Source: Vibrio salilacus
Lineage (GTDB): Bacteria; Pseudomonadota; Gammaproteobacteria; Enterobacterales; Vibrionaceae
Direction of reading: 5' to 3'
DNA length: 64,000 nucleotides
NCBI RefSeq assembly: GCF_002811245.1
Contig: NZ_NIVQ01000001.1
Span: 1 to 64,000, forward strand
Below the pieces are notes generated by a model, which worked only from the letters and a program-made list of their open reading frames with translations, did no database searches and was not told the DNA's origin. This document shows positions 9,457 to 17,016 of the stretch, one piece after another; within the stretch, counting starts at the first letter, position 1, and each line of letters starts with the position of its first letter. The position numbers and the translations under genes are program-made.

Positions 9457-9703
9457 TTATTCGTATCCAAGAGTCTCCTTCACTGAGTCGAAGGATTCAA
9501 CATTCGAGTAAATTTGCTCAAGAAAGAAGGGATAATCGAAGATCGTTTTAGAAGAGTCACGCTGCAAAGCTGAGCTGAGTCTATACTCCTCTAATTTGTT
9601 CTATTGATATCCCGCAAGTTAACAGATTGAAAAAGTCATAGTTATTTGTAAAATCAGCATGTTCAATGGCTTCTAGAATCGCTTTAAGCTCAAAGCTTGC
9701 TAG
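9457..9703 (-). pseudogene. Frameshifted fragment of an unknown ORF
   Basis: Two minus-strand stop-free stretches follow each other in different frames. The first encodes roughly 'KLASFELKAILEAIEHADF...', the second '...TIFDYPFFLEQIYSNVESF...' ending at TAA 9457-9459. Joined, they would make a ~85-residue acidic protein tail. Neither has a start codon with a ribosome-binding site, so this looks like a decayed gene between the integrase and transposase remnants. The assignment is tentative. Confidence 0.3.
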
Positions 9704-9704
9704 T

Positions 9705-10049
9705 TTACGAATACTTCACCTCTATAGTTGGGGAAGCATTCACCGCTTCATGAAGCTTCTGCAAGTCAGTATTCTTACCATAGCGACCATAGGTAATGTT
9801 GGAATGAGCATGACCGACGATTTCCGATAATGGCTTTGAACGTTTTGTATGGCATGTACTGATTGAGTGCTCTGTCGAAGAGGAAACAGATAGCACTGGT
9901 TAAACGAGTGTTGCGTTTAATCGCTTCACGGCGCGTTTTGGTGAGCAAAGAGAAGCGAACTTCCTTCGGATAGTCATGGGAGTTTTGTAGAAAAACAGGG
10001 GGGCAATACGTGTGTAGTACACGCCAGAAGCCAGTTTTATCAAATACAT
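9705..10049 (-). pseudogene. Tyrosine-recombinase (phage/island integrase) remnant with large internal deletion
   Basis: The first ~17 codons from the ATG at 10047-10049 ('MYLIKLASGVYYTRI') and, in a shifted frame, 'PKEVRFSLLTKTRREAIKRN' match the N-terminus of Vibrio island integrases. The last ~45 codons ('SEIVGHAHSNITYGRYG...') match the integrase C-terminus containing the end of the catalytic box and its Tyr. The ~300 residues between, including the catalytic Arg and His-x-x-Arg, are missing, and at least two frameshifts are needed to connect the pieces. The gene ends beside the 3' end of tRNA-Ser, the usual integrase position. It cannot be functional. Confidence 0.8.
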
Positions 10050-10095
10050 ATGTATCACCTATCTGTGTTAGGTGACTTTTCTATGCTTCAGATAC

Positions 10096-10127
10096 GAAAA
10101 AAGCCTTTTATTATTAAAGGCTTTTTT
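10096..10127 (-). terminator. Terminator downstream of tRNA-Ser
   Basis: An A6-GCCTTT / AAAGGC-T6 inverted repeat lies 12 bp past the tRNA 3' end. It is symmetric enough to work on both strands. Confidence 0.85.
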
Positions 10128-10138
10128 ATAAGAATAAG

Positions 10139-10229
10139 TGGCGGAGAGATAGGGATTTGAACCCTAGGTACGCTATTAACGTACGCCGGTTTTCAAGACC
10201 GGTGCTTTCAACCACTCAGCCATCTCTCC
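10139..10229 (-). tRNA. tRNA-Ser (anticodon UGA)
   Basis: On the minus strand the 91-nt gene reads GGAGAGATGGCTGAG...CCGCCA. It has a 7-bp acceptor stem, the anticodon loop CTTGAAA (UGA), a long class II variable arm (GCGTACGTTAATAGCGTAC), a GGTTCAAATCC T-arm and an encoded CCA. It flanks an integrase remnant and is the probable attachment site of a former island. Confidence 0.97.
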
Positions 10230-10241
10230 GGTGCGGTAGGT

Positions 10242-10270
10242 ATATTAGGTTCAACCCTTAGAGTTGTAAA
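10242..10270 (-). promoter_or_regulatory. Sigma-70 promoter of tRNA-Ser
   Basis: On the minus strand TTTACA (10265-10270) and TAATAT (10242-10247) are separated by exactly 17 bp. A GC-rich discriminator follows and the tRNA 5' end lies 12 bases past the -10 element. The GC-rich discriminator suits stringent control. Confidence 0.75.
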
Positions 10271-10402
10271 GCATAAATTCATACAACCTAGTTTAAGTGT
10301 TTAGATTATAAGCAGTTATTGACATGGCCGTTCCCTTCTTGTTTAAATCATTGTTAAAAAAGATCCACAAACAACTTTAGCTCTATGCATTCAATAAAAT
10401 AG

Positions 10403-10441
10403 TGTTTTATTTTTAATTGTATGATTTAATTAAATAAAACA
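10403..10441. promoter_or_regulatory. AT-rich dyad in the maoC-like gene upstream region
   Basis: TGTTTTATTTTTAATT (10403-10418) and AATTAAATAAAACA (10428-10441) form an imperfect inverted repeat about 105 bp before the MaoC-like gene. It may be an operator or simply an AT-rich promoter element. The rest of 10230-10544 holds the tRNA promoter and no gene. Confidence 0.3.
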
Positions 10442-10544
10442 GTGTTCAGTTAACACTTGTACGCTCGAAAACAATTGCACAACAGTGTGAACTGTATCAA
10501 AATTGGCGTATTAACCGAGTAATTTTGCTTAGAACTGAGGTTTT

Positions 10545-11249
10545 ATGAAAGTCGCAGACTTATTTAAACATCGTGGTGATACAAACTCTAAACAGCATTC
10601 AGAATTTATGCAGTGGATGACCCCTACTGTACGCGAATACTGGGGAGAAATTGTCAACAAGGCTCATAACCGCCACTTGTTTACACGTCTACGTGATTTC
10701 AATGCACCTGCAGTCAACGACGAGATACAACTCCCAGTTGATCAACCCAAAGCTACGCAGCCAAAACCATTTGAACTCAAGCCAGAAGCGAAAAAAGTCT
10801 ATCTAGAGTTGCAACAACAAATCGGCCAAGTGATTCATACTGGCGATTGGTTGAGTATTTCTCAAGAACGTATTAACCAGTTTGGTCAAGTTACTGAAGA
10901 CATGCAGTGGATCCATACCGATCCAGAGCGTGCTGAAACTGAGTCTCCTTTTAAAACGACGATTGCACACGGTTTTTTAACGCTAGCATTGTTGCCTAAG
11001 TTGACTGACAGCGTAGATCCAGACAATAACTTATTTCCTACGGCTAAGATGGTCGTCAATATTGGTTTAAACCAGGTGCGCTTTCCGTATCCCGTTAAAC
11101 CCGGTGATAAAATACGTGCAGTCAGCACCTTAGCTAAAGTTACTCCAATTCGTAAAGGCTTAGAAATAGAGCGCGAAATCAAGGTTGAAATTGAAGGTAT
11201 TCGTCGCCCAGGGGCCGTGATTACGTCAGTGATTCAACTGCATTTCTAA
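10545..11249 (+). CDS. MaoC-family hydratase ((R)-specific enoyl-CoA hydratase-like)
   Basis: The 234-aa protein carries a C-terminal hot-dog MaoC domain from about residue 100. The hydratase motif is seen as 'DMQWIHTDPERA', with the catalytic Asp and His five residues apart, followed by 'TIAHGFLTLALLPK'. Such enzymes hydrate trans-2-enoyl-CoA to (R)-3-hydroxyacyl-CoA in the cytoplasm. The ~90-residue N-terminal extension is typical of a Vibrio subgroup and has no clear catalytic role. A GAGG site precedes the ATG. The gene is monocistronic and shares a bidirectional terminator with the convergent gene downstream. The exact acyl substrate is unknown. Confidence 0.8.
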   Translation: MKVADLFKHRGDTNSKQHSEFMQWMTPTVREYWGEIVNKAHNRHLFTRLRDFNAPAVNDEIQLPVDQPKATQPKPFELKPEAKKVYLELQQQIGQVIHTGDWLSISQERINQFGQVTEDMQWIHTDPERAETESPFKTTIAHGFLTLALLPKLTDSVDPDNNLFPTAKMVVNIGLNQVRFPYPVKPGDKIRAVSTLAKVTPIRKGLEIEREIKVEIEGIRRPGAVITSVIQLHF

Positions 11250-11262
11250 ATATTCAAACAAT

Positions 11263-11292
11263 AAAAAAGGATGCCTCGCGGTATCCTTTTTT
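11263..11292. terminator. Bidirectional terminator between convergent genes
   Basis: A6-GGATGCC / GGTATCC-T6 (one G-T pair) lies 13 bp after the MaoC-like gene and 12 bp after the convergent 188-aa gene. Both strands have a T tract. Confidence 0.85.
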
Positions 11293-11304
11293 ATTTGCCT
11301 TAGC

Positions 11305-11871
11305 TTATTGCCCAACGGTGTAGCAGCATCCCAGTGGATAATCCTCACCATTTTTAGCCGTGTATTCTTTCTCTTCTTTACATGCTCTCGGTTTGCCATG
11401 CGCATCCCCTTTCACTAGGCTGATCCAGTGGCGCATTGCTGCCATTTCGGCCATCTCTTGCGGGAATGTGGTGCATGTTTCCAATTGAATGTCTTCAATG
11501 TCAATTAACTCAATACAACCTGTCCCTTTGTGATAGCCAAATGTCACCTCAACATGGCTACCTGTACCATCACGGAACAAGATAGATTCTGGATCTTCCT
11601 TTTCACCCGTGTAAGCCACAAAGTGCTTTGGATGCTTTAAGCCACTGTGGCTACCATCTTTGAAATATGCCATCACGTGGCGGTAGTCGATAACGTAAGC
11701 GGTAACTTCTTTGTGCGAGCCGTTCTCTAACGGAAACAGGCGATCAAGCAACTGTTTAGCTTTTACTTGTTTTTCCATCGCTTGGCTTGTTTCTACCGCG
11801 AAGACTGCTTCAGCGATAAATGGCTTATTTTGTTTTTGGATTTCAGTCTTATCGAATGTCAGCATGTTCAT
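11305..11871 (-). CDS. Conserved hypothetical protein, 188 aa
   Basis: This is a soluble cytoplasmic-looking protein without signal peptide or membrane segment. It contains a central run of short beta-type motifs ('HFVAYTGEKEDPESILFRDGTG') and a C-terminal part with several Cys residues (Cys-Lys-Glu-Glu, Gly-Cys-Cys-Tyr). I start at the ATG at 11871, which has a GAGGG site 7 bases upstream; an in-frame ATG nine codons earlier lacks one. It is divergent from the XRE/DUF3612-like regulator with a 162-bp shared promoter region, so it may be that regulator's target. I do not recognise a function. Confidence 0.75.
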   Translation of the reverse strand: MNMLTFDKTEIQKQNKPFIAEAVFAVETSQAMEKQVKAKQLLDRLFPLENGSHKEVTAYVIDYRHVMAYFKDGSHSGLKHPKHFVAYTGEKEDPESILFRDGTGSHVEVTFGYHKGTGCIELIDIEDIQLETCTTFPQEMAEMAAMRHWISLVKGDAHGKPRACKEEKEYTAKNGEDYPLGCCYTVGQ

Positions 11872-12033
11872 AGCGTTTCCCTCGCGGATATTGCACAACT
11901 TTTAAGTCCTAGAGCAAATATTCCAAATTGGCATTTAACTGTTTTGCTAATTTGTGACTTTGCTTACTTTGTATACTAGTGAATTTTTGACTACAATTTC
12001 ACAACAAAAATTTTACAGTGTGAATTTTACAAA

Positions 12034-13560
12034 ATGGCCGTGTCAAAAAGCTTAATTCGTCAATCTCATTTTTTAGGGACTAAGATACGAAATCTTAGGA
12101 AACGCAACCATTTAACCATGGAGGATCTCTCTGCGCGTTGCATTAGAGTCAGCCCAGAATATGCACCTTCGGTCTCCTACCTCTCGATGATCGAGCGCGG
12201 AAAACGAGTGCCTAGTATTGATATGTTGGAAGTCATCGCTGAAGTTTTCCAAAAGGATCCGTCTTGGTTTTTAGATGATGAACCAGAGCAAGCTGACATC
12301 ACCCCAGATAAAGGCAACCGCGGTGGCATCAGCGGCATGGCTCTAGAGCCGAGTTTCTTGTTTTCTAATGACATCTTACAAATCGCCATTCCCGAGATGT
12401 TATCGCAAACGGGTATTACTGGCCGCCAATTTGCTCATCTGTTGATCCGCGCTCACCAAGAGAGCAATCAAAATCACTTTCCCGATCTTGAGCGCGCGGC
12501 CGAAGAAGTCGGGCTGAAACGACTCAATCTCTCAGCAGAAGATCTCATGGATATCGCGCGTAGTTTGGGATTAACGATACGTTGGATTTCACGTCCACCG
12601 AAAGATGTGGTTGATGAACTTGGTGTTAGCGCCAAACAAGTGGTTACCTCATTTTTTGAGCCACCCGGTACAATATTTCTCAATGAAGTCCTTAAGCACT
12701 ACCCTACTCGGCTCAAATACGATTTATCTGTCTATATAGGTCACTGCGTATTGCACAGTAAAGAAGGGTTAAAGAGTGTGCTTTCCGTCGGCCATGCCAA
12801 TAGCTGGGAAGAATACGATCAAGCAACGCCAACATCAGAGCTAAACTCACAAGATATTTTGCAAGCGTGGCGTGATTTTGAGTCGAGTTTTTTCGCCGGA
12901 GCCCTACTCTGCCCTAAAGTCCCGTTTAGGCAATTGCTTGACCGCAGTGGCTATGAAATTGATGTGCACCAAAAGGCTGGAGTGTCGCCTTCTGTCGCTA
13001 TGCGTCGCATGACCGTCGTATCCCCTTACCCACACTGGCATTATTTTGATGCGTATGGGCAGAACAAACTCAAAGCCGTCTACCGTGGTAATGGCATTCC
13101 GCTTCCTTGGGGGAATATGCGCAAAGTGAATGATCCTTGTCAGCACTGGGCCGTTTTTCGTCGTCTTTCTGAGCCACAACAGGGAAGCTCCGCCCAGATA
13201 TCCATTCTTAATGTGGGTGATGAGCCAAGAATATACTGCTGTGAATCCGTTAACATGACCGATCCTGCCGGAAACAATCGTGTCCTGTGTGCCGGGATAG
13301 ATTTAAACCCAGCGATCGATGCTCAGGGTGGAAACTCACTGGAATTAGCTGAAGAGTTAAAAGCGCTGTGTGTCGGCAATGGGGGCAGTGCGCCTATTCC
13401 TCGTCATATGCAGAAAGAATTCACCACCGTCGCAAAAATTCTCAATATTAATTGGATAGAGCGAGGTATTCAGTCTGATGCCAGAGTGATTTGTTCAAGA
13501 GGTGCAGTATGCCCAAGAAAACCTAGTTGCTATAACGGCTGCCAAGACGCGGGCGCTTAA
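12034..13560 (+). CDS. XRE-family transcriptional regulator, DUF3612/RamB-ScfR-like
   Basis: This 508-aa protein has an N-terminal helix-turn-helix of the XRE type (about residues 12-70, with 'LSMIERGKRVPSIDMLEVIAEVF'). A long effector part has the overall plan of the RamB/ScfR group of acyl-CoA- or short-chain fatty-acid-responsive regulators. The C-terminus has a Cys cluster (Cys at spacings 5, 5 and 3 within the last ~20 residues) that could bind metal. In vibrios such DUF3612-type proteins are often linked to acetate or glyoxylate metabolism; that is recalled, not shown here. It is divergent from the 188-aa gene and close to a fatty-acid-type hydratase, so a lipid or acetate role is plausible. 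Confidence 0.7.
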   Translation: MAVSKSLIRQSHFLGTKIRNLRKRNHLTMEDLSARCIRVSPEYAPSVSYLSMIERGKRVPSIDMLEVIAEVFQKDPSWFLDDEPEQADITPDKGNRGGISGMALEPSFLFSNDILQIAIPEMLSQTGITGRQFAHLLIRAHQESNQNHFPDLERAAEEVGLKRLNLSAEDLMDIARSLGLTIRWISRPPKDVVDELGVSAKQVVTSFFEPPGTIFLNEVLKHYPTRLKYDLSVYIGHCVLHSKEGLKSVLSVGHANSWEEYDQATPTSELNSQDILQAWRDFESSFFAGALLCPKVPFRQLLDRSGYEIDVHQKAGVSPSVAMRRMTVVSPYPHWHYFDAYGQNKLKAVYRGNGIPLPWGNMRKVNDPCQHWAVFRRLSEPQQGSSAQISILNVGDEPRIYCCESVNMTDPAGNNRVLCAGIDLNPAIDAQGGNSLELAEELKALCVGNGGSAPIPRHMQKEFTTVAKILNINWIERGIQSDARVICSRGAVCPRKPSCYNGCQDAGA

Positions 13561-13569
13561 TAGAAAAAA

Positions 13570-13596
13570 AGCCAATCACAACAATCGTGATTGGCT
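13570..13596. terminator. Terminator after the XRE regulator
   Basis: A 10-bp perfect stem (AGCCAATCAC / GTGATTGGCT) with a 7-nt loop begins 10 bp after the stop. The A7 tract upstream makes it a stronger terminator for minus-strand transcripts; downstream on the plus strand the sequence is only AT-rich. Confidence 0.7.
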
Positions 13597-13825
13597 ATAT
13601 ATATTTGTGAACAAAATAGGTTCACTAACAACGTCAGTTGGCTAGGTGACCCTCGGCTTAATAAGGGTCAACTAATATTAAGCATTTAGCGTGCCAACTT
13701 TCAAAGCACTGTATAGCGTCTATTTTGCACAAAAAACCGTCCATTTCACAAAAACTAGGCGCATAATACTTTTTCATGTTGCAATTCAATGCAAAATGCA
13801 AATATTCGCCATTGCATATTGCAAT

Positions 13826-14827
13826 TTAAATACTCTCTCCACACTCGATCTGATAACCAAGATCAATACTGTCTTGCCAACTATCAGCGCCCTTTAACCG
13901 CTCAATTAATTGACTGGCTGCTACACGACCGATTTCTTCACGAGGTGTAACGACCGTCGCTAATCTCGGTATCATTGCTTGGCTAATATCGTGACCGTGG
14001 AACCCTGCAATGGCCATTTGTTCCGGCACCTTGATTCCACGTCGCTGACACTCATACAATGCCCCAATCGCTAAATCATCATTAGTACAAACAATCCCAT
14101 CCACATCTGGGTGCAACTCAAGCAACTGACCTAAAAGCTTCGCTCCCAAGGTAAATGATGATGCTTCTTCAGTTTGTAAACTGATCGGCAACTGCCCAAC
14201 TTGCTCAACCGCACGCCGATAGCCTTGTAATTTAAGCCGAGTACGTTCATCCATACGCGCAGCAAAGTATGCGACTCGCTTGCGTCCTTTCGCTTGAAGA
14301 GCTTTGGTCATATCAAGTGATGCTTGGCCATTATCAAAGCCCACCGCTTGTTCAATACGAGGTGAGTAACTATCCATAATCTCAATCACAGGGATAGACG
14401 CCGTTTTGAGCATTTTACGTGCTTTCTGAGTATGAATGTTCTCAGACAAAATAATTGCGTCAACATTGTAAGAGAGCAGTGAAGCGATACTTTGCTCCTC
14501 TAGCTCGGTGCTGTAGCTGTAGTGAGCAATCATAGTTTGATAGCCTGCAGGCGTCGTCACTGACTCTATACCTCGAATCACTTCGGCAAAAACTTGGTTA
14601 GTTAGAGACGGGACCAATACACCAATCGCATTTGACTTGGCGTTCGAAAGGATATCAGGGGCGCGATTCGGGATGTAACCGAGGTCTTCAACGGCTTGGT
14701 TAATTTTTTCTTTCAATGCATCCGATACTTGCGAAGAATCGCGTAAACAACGACTTACAGTCATTTTTGTCACACCGACTCTATCGGCTATATCCTGTAA
14801 TGTCGGTCTTTTTTTCTTGTTGGCCAT
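13826..14827 (-). CDS. gntR: Gluconate-operon repressor GntR (LacI family)
   Basis: This 333-aa protein matches E. coli GntR (331 aa) in length and layout. A LacI-type helix-turn-helix lies at residues ~8-27 ('TLQDIADRVGVTKMTVSRCL'), followed by the hinge helix and a periplasmic-binding-protein-like effector domain ('CTNDDLAIGALYECQRRGI', 'IAGFHGHDIS'). It would release operators when gluconate is bound. I start at the ATG at 14827, because the longer frame up to 14974 would run through a GntR operator and the gnd terminator. It follows gnd on the same strand but behind a terminator, so it probably has its own autoregulated promoter. Confidence 0.88.
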   Translation of the reverse strand: MANKKKRPTLQDIADRVGVTKMTVSRCLRDSSQVSDALKEKINQAVEDLGYIPNRAPDILSNAKSNAIGVLVPSLTNQVFAEVIRGIESVTTPAGYQTMIAHYSYSTELEEQSIASLLSYNVDAIILSENIHTQKARKMLKTASIPVIEIMDSYSPRIEQAVGFDNGQASLDMTKALQAKGRKRVAYFAARMDERTRLKLQGYRRAVEQVGQLPISLQTEEASSFTLGAKLLGQLLELHPDVDGIVCTNDDLAIGALYECQRRGIKVPEQMAIAGFHGHDISQAMIPRLATVVTPREEIGRVAASQLIERLKGADSWQDSIDLGYQIECGESI

Positions 14828-14854
14828 GACGGTTTTCTTATCATCGATATGTTG

Positions 14855-14868
14855 TGTTACTGGTAACA
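14855..14868. promoter_or_regulatory. GntR-type operator upstream of gntR
   Basis: TGTTACTGGTAACA is a near-perfect palindrome matching the GntR consensus (ATGTTACC-GGTAACAT core) with one change. It lies 27 bp before the gntR start, consistent with autorepression. Confidence 0.75.
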
Positions 14869-14908
14869 TAGTACCTGCATCGAGAATAACTTTTATTGGT
14901 TTAGATAA

Positions 14909-14938
14909 CAAAAAAGCGCTCACATGTCGGTGAGCGCT
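14909..14938 (-). terminator. Terminator after gnd
   Basis: A 9-bp stem (AGCGCTCAC / GTGAGCGCT) followed on the minus strand by TTTTTTG lies 5 bp beyond the gnd stop and separates the gluconate operon from gntR. Confidence 0.85.
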
Positions 14939-14942
14939 GATT

Positions 14943-16436
14943 TTATTGTAAAATTTGACGTTTTTCGTTTTCACTCCAGGTTAGGTGATAACGATTCGAT
15001 TCGGCATCATCAAGCCGAGAATAGCCATGAGCCCCAAAGTAGTCTCGTTGCGCTTGAAGCAAATTCGCCGGTAGAACACCACAGCGTAATGAATCAAAAT
15101 AGCTCAGCGCCGAACTTATTGCTGGCATTGGCACTCCCGACATCGCCGCATTGGCTACCGTTGAGCGCCAGCCGGAAGATTTAGCCTCTATTTGAGTGGC
15201 AAAGTCTTGTGCTAGCAGTAAGTTATCTAACTCCGGGTCATTTTGATACGCCTTGGTGATATCTTGTAAGAAGTGCGCTCGAATTATACAACCTGCTCGC
15301 CAGATCTTGGCGATGTTGGCGTAGTCCAATGCCCAATGTTCAGTACATGAGGTGGTTTTAAGTAGATCAAAGCCTTGCGCATAGACTGTCACTTTGGCAC
15401 AAAACAGCGCATCATGCAGTTGTGTCAAAATGGCATCAACGTCAGAGAAGTTGACTTGCTTGAGTGGCGTGTTCAACTGTTTTTCCGCTTGCAAACGTAA
15501 TGCTTTTTGGCCACTTTGCGCGCGGGCAAACACGGCCTGCGCGATGGTCGGTGCGGGTACACCGGCTTGAAGCGCATTAACGGCCGTCCAAAGCCCGGTT
15601 CCCTTCTGCCCTGCTTTATCAAGCACAACCTCAACCAATGGCTTATTGGTAATGGGATCGCTTGTTTGCAATATTTCAGCACTAATTTCCATTAAGTAGC
15701 TATTCAGCACACCTTGATTCCACTGGCCGAATATCTGCCCAATCTCAGCAGCACTTAGTCTCAGCGCCTGCGCCATGAAATGATACGCCTCACATATCAA
15801 CTGCATATCGGCGTATTCAATCCCGTTATGCACCATTTTGACGTAATGACCTGCGCCAGCAGGCCCCAAATAGGCCGCGCATGCTTCACCGCTTTCAAAC
15901 GGCCCCACAGCAAGCCCATTACTATCGACTTTCGCCGCAATGGCTAACCACATAGGCTTAATATATTGCCAAGCTGATTGCTCGCCGCTAGCCATCAGTG
16001 ACGGCCCAGTTCGAGCGCCAACTTCACCTCCAGACACTGCGGTACTGAAAAAACGCAATTTACCCTGATATTGCTGCTCTCGACGTTCACTATCTGTCCA
16101 TAAGCTATTGCCAGTATCGATGACAATATCTTGCTTGGCTAAACCGGCGTTTAGTAAATCATCAATGACGTTATCAACAATTTCCCCAGCAGGAACCGAT
16201 AAGGCGATCACCCTCGGTGTCTCAAGGCTTGCCAATAAATCGCTCAAAGACGTTAAGGCGATAAACCGTCCTTTATGGTCTTTTTGGCTCACCAACGCAG
16301 CTTCTGCAATGGCTTTGTCACGATGAACCGGATTGACATCAAAACCCGAGACATCAAACCCATGGTCAATCAGGTTCAGCGCCAAGCTTTTGCCCATAAC
16401 ACCTAAGCCTATCATCGCAATATTGGACTGACTCAT
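14943..16436 (-). CDS. gnd: 6-phosphogluconate dehydrogenase (decarboxylating), variant with NAD-type cofactor loop
   Basis: This 497-aa enzyme converts 6-phosphogluconate to ribulose 5-phosphate and CO2. It has the Rossmann Gly-x-Gly-x-x-Gly (GLGVMG, residue 10), the substrate loop 'AVSGGEVGARTGPSLM', the catalytic 'GHYVKMVHNGIEY' with Lys, His and Glu, and the C-terminal 'QAQRDYFGAH'. It is ~28 residues longer than E. coli Gnd. Where E. coli has Phe-Asn-Arg-Ser at the end of the second beta strand, which contacts the NADP phosphate, this protein has Phe-Asp-Val-Asn, suggesting NAD preference. It overlaps gntK by ATGA and is the last gene of the TRAP-gntK-gnd operon, so it is likely the catabolic rather than housekeeping isozyme. 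Confidence 0.92.
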   Translation of the reverse strand: MSQSNIAMIGLGVMGKSLALNLIDHGFDVSGFDVNPVHRDKAIAEAALVSQKDHKGRFIALTSLSDLLASLETPRVIALSVPAGEIVDNVIDDLLNAGLAKQDIVIDTGNSLWTDSERREQQYQGKLRFFSTAVSGGEVGARTGPSLMASGEQSAWQYIKPMWLAIAAKVDSNGLAVGPFESGEACAAYLGPAGAGHYVKMVHNGIEYADMQLICEAYHFMAQALRLSAAEIGQIFGQWNQGVLNSYLMEISAEILQTSDPITNKPLVEVVLDKAGQKGTGLWTAVNALQAGVPAPTIAQAVFARAQSGQKALRLQAEKQLNTPLKQVNFSDVDAILTQLHDALFCAKVTVYAQGFDLLKTTSCTEHWALDYANIAKIWRAGCIIRAHFLQDITKAYQNDPELDNLLLAQDFATQIEAKSSGWRSTVANAAMSGVPMPAISSALSYFDSLRCGVLPANLLQAQRDYFGAHGYSRLDDAESNRYHLTWSENEKRQILQ

Positions 16437-16933
16437 CCTTGACGCTCCTTAATCGCTTGGAGTGCTTGCTGAAGCACACCTTCAATCGGCAGTGAAATAT
16501 CGATATGCAGTGCTTCATCACAACTCGGCTCAACAAGAGCCTCGAACTGGCTGCGTAGCATCGACTCACCGTTAAAATAATGATTGGCGCGCTTTTGATG
16601 ACGAGCCCAAATGGTATCGAAGTCGCCTTTAAGATAAACAATCACCAACTCGGGGTTATTGTGACGAAGCACCTGACGATATTCGGGTTTGAGCGCAGAA
16701 CAAGCGATCACTGCCGCGTCGTTATCGGTATAAATACGATTGAGCGTTTGTAACCACCCACTACGATCCTCATCGGTCAGCGGCATACCCTGACGCATTT
16801 TCTCGACATTAGCCTCGGGATGGTAGTCATCACCATCGTAAAAAGGTAACGCTAGGGCTTTTGCAATTTCGCTGCCGATCAAGCTTTTACCACAGCCTGA
16901 TACACCCATCACTACTATTTTTTTTGCTTTCAT
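16433..16933 (-). CDS. gntK: Gluconokinase
   Basis: The 166-aa protein is a P-loop kinase of the GntK/IdnK family: Walker A 'GVSGCGKS' at residues ~10-17, then 'FYDGDDYHPEANVEKM', the family signature, and 'ACSALKPEYR'. It phosphorylates D-gluconate to 6-phosphogluconate with ATP in the cytoplasm, supplying the substrate for the coupled gnd gene. Length is normal for the family (~170 aa). The ATG has an AAGGAT site upstream. It lies 83 bp after the TRAP permease gene. Confidence 0.93.
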   Translation of the reverse strand: MKAKKIVVMGVSGCGKSLIGSEIAKALALPFYDGDDYHPEANVEKMRQGMPLTDEDRSGWLQTLNRIYTDNDAAVIACSALKPEYRQVLRHNNPELVIVYLKGDFDTIWARHQKRANHYFNGESMLRSQFEALVEPSCDEALHIDISLPIEGVLQQALQAIKERQG

Positions 16934-17016
16934 TGGACAATACTATCCTTAGCCTTGTGGCTGATGCGAAGGCTGTGAATTCCAACTAAATAACGTTTCA
17001 TTTTGTTTGGAAGCTC

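Noticed and set aside
14828..14974. N-terminal extension of gntR to an upstream ATG
   Set aside because: The extension would be coded across the gnd terminator and the GntR operator, and E. coli GntR has no such extension.
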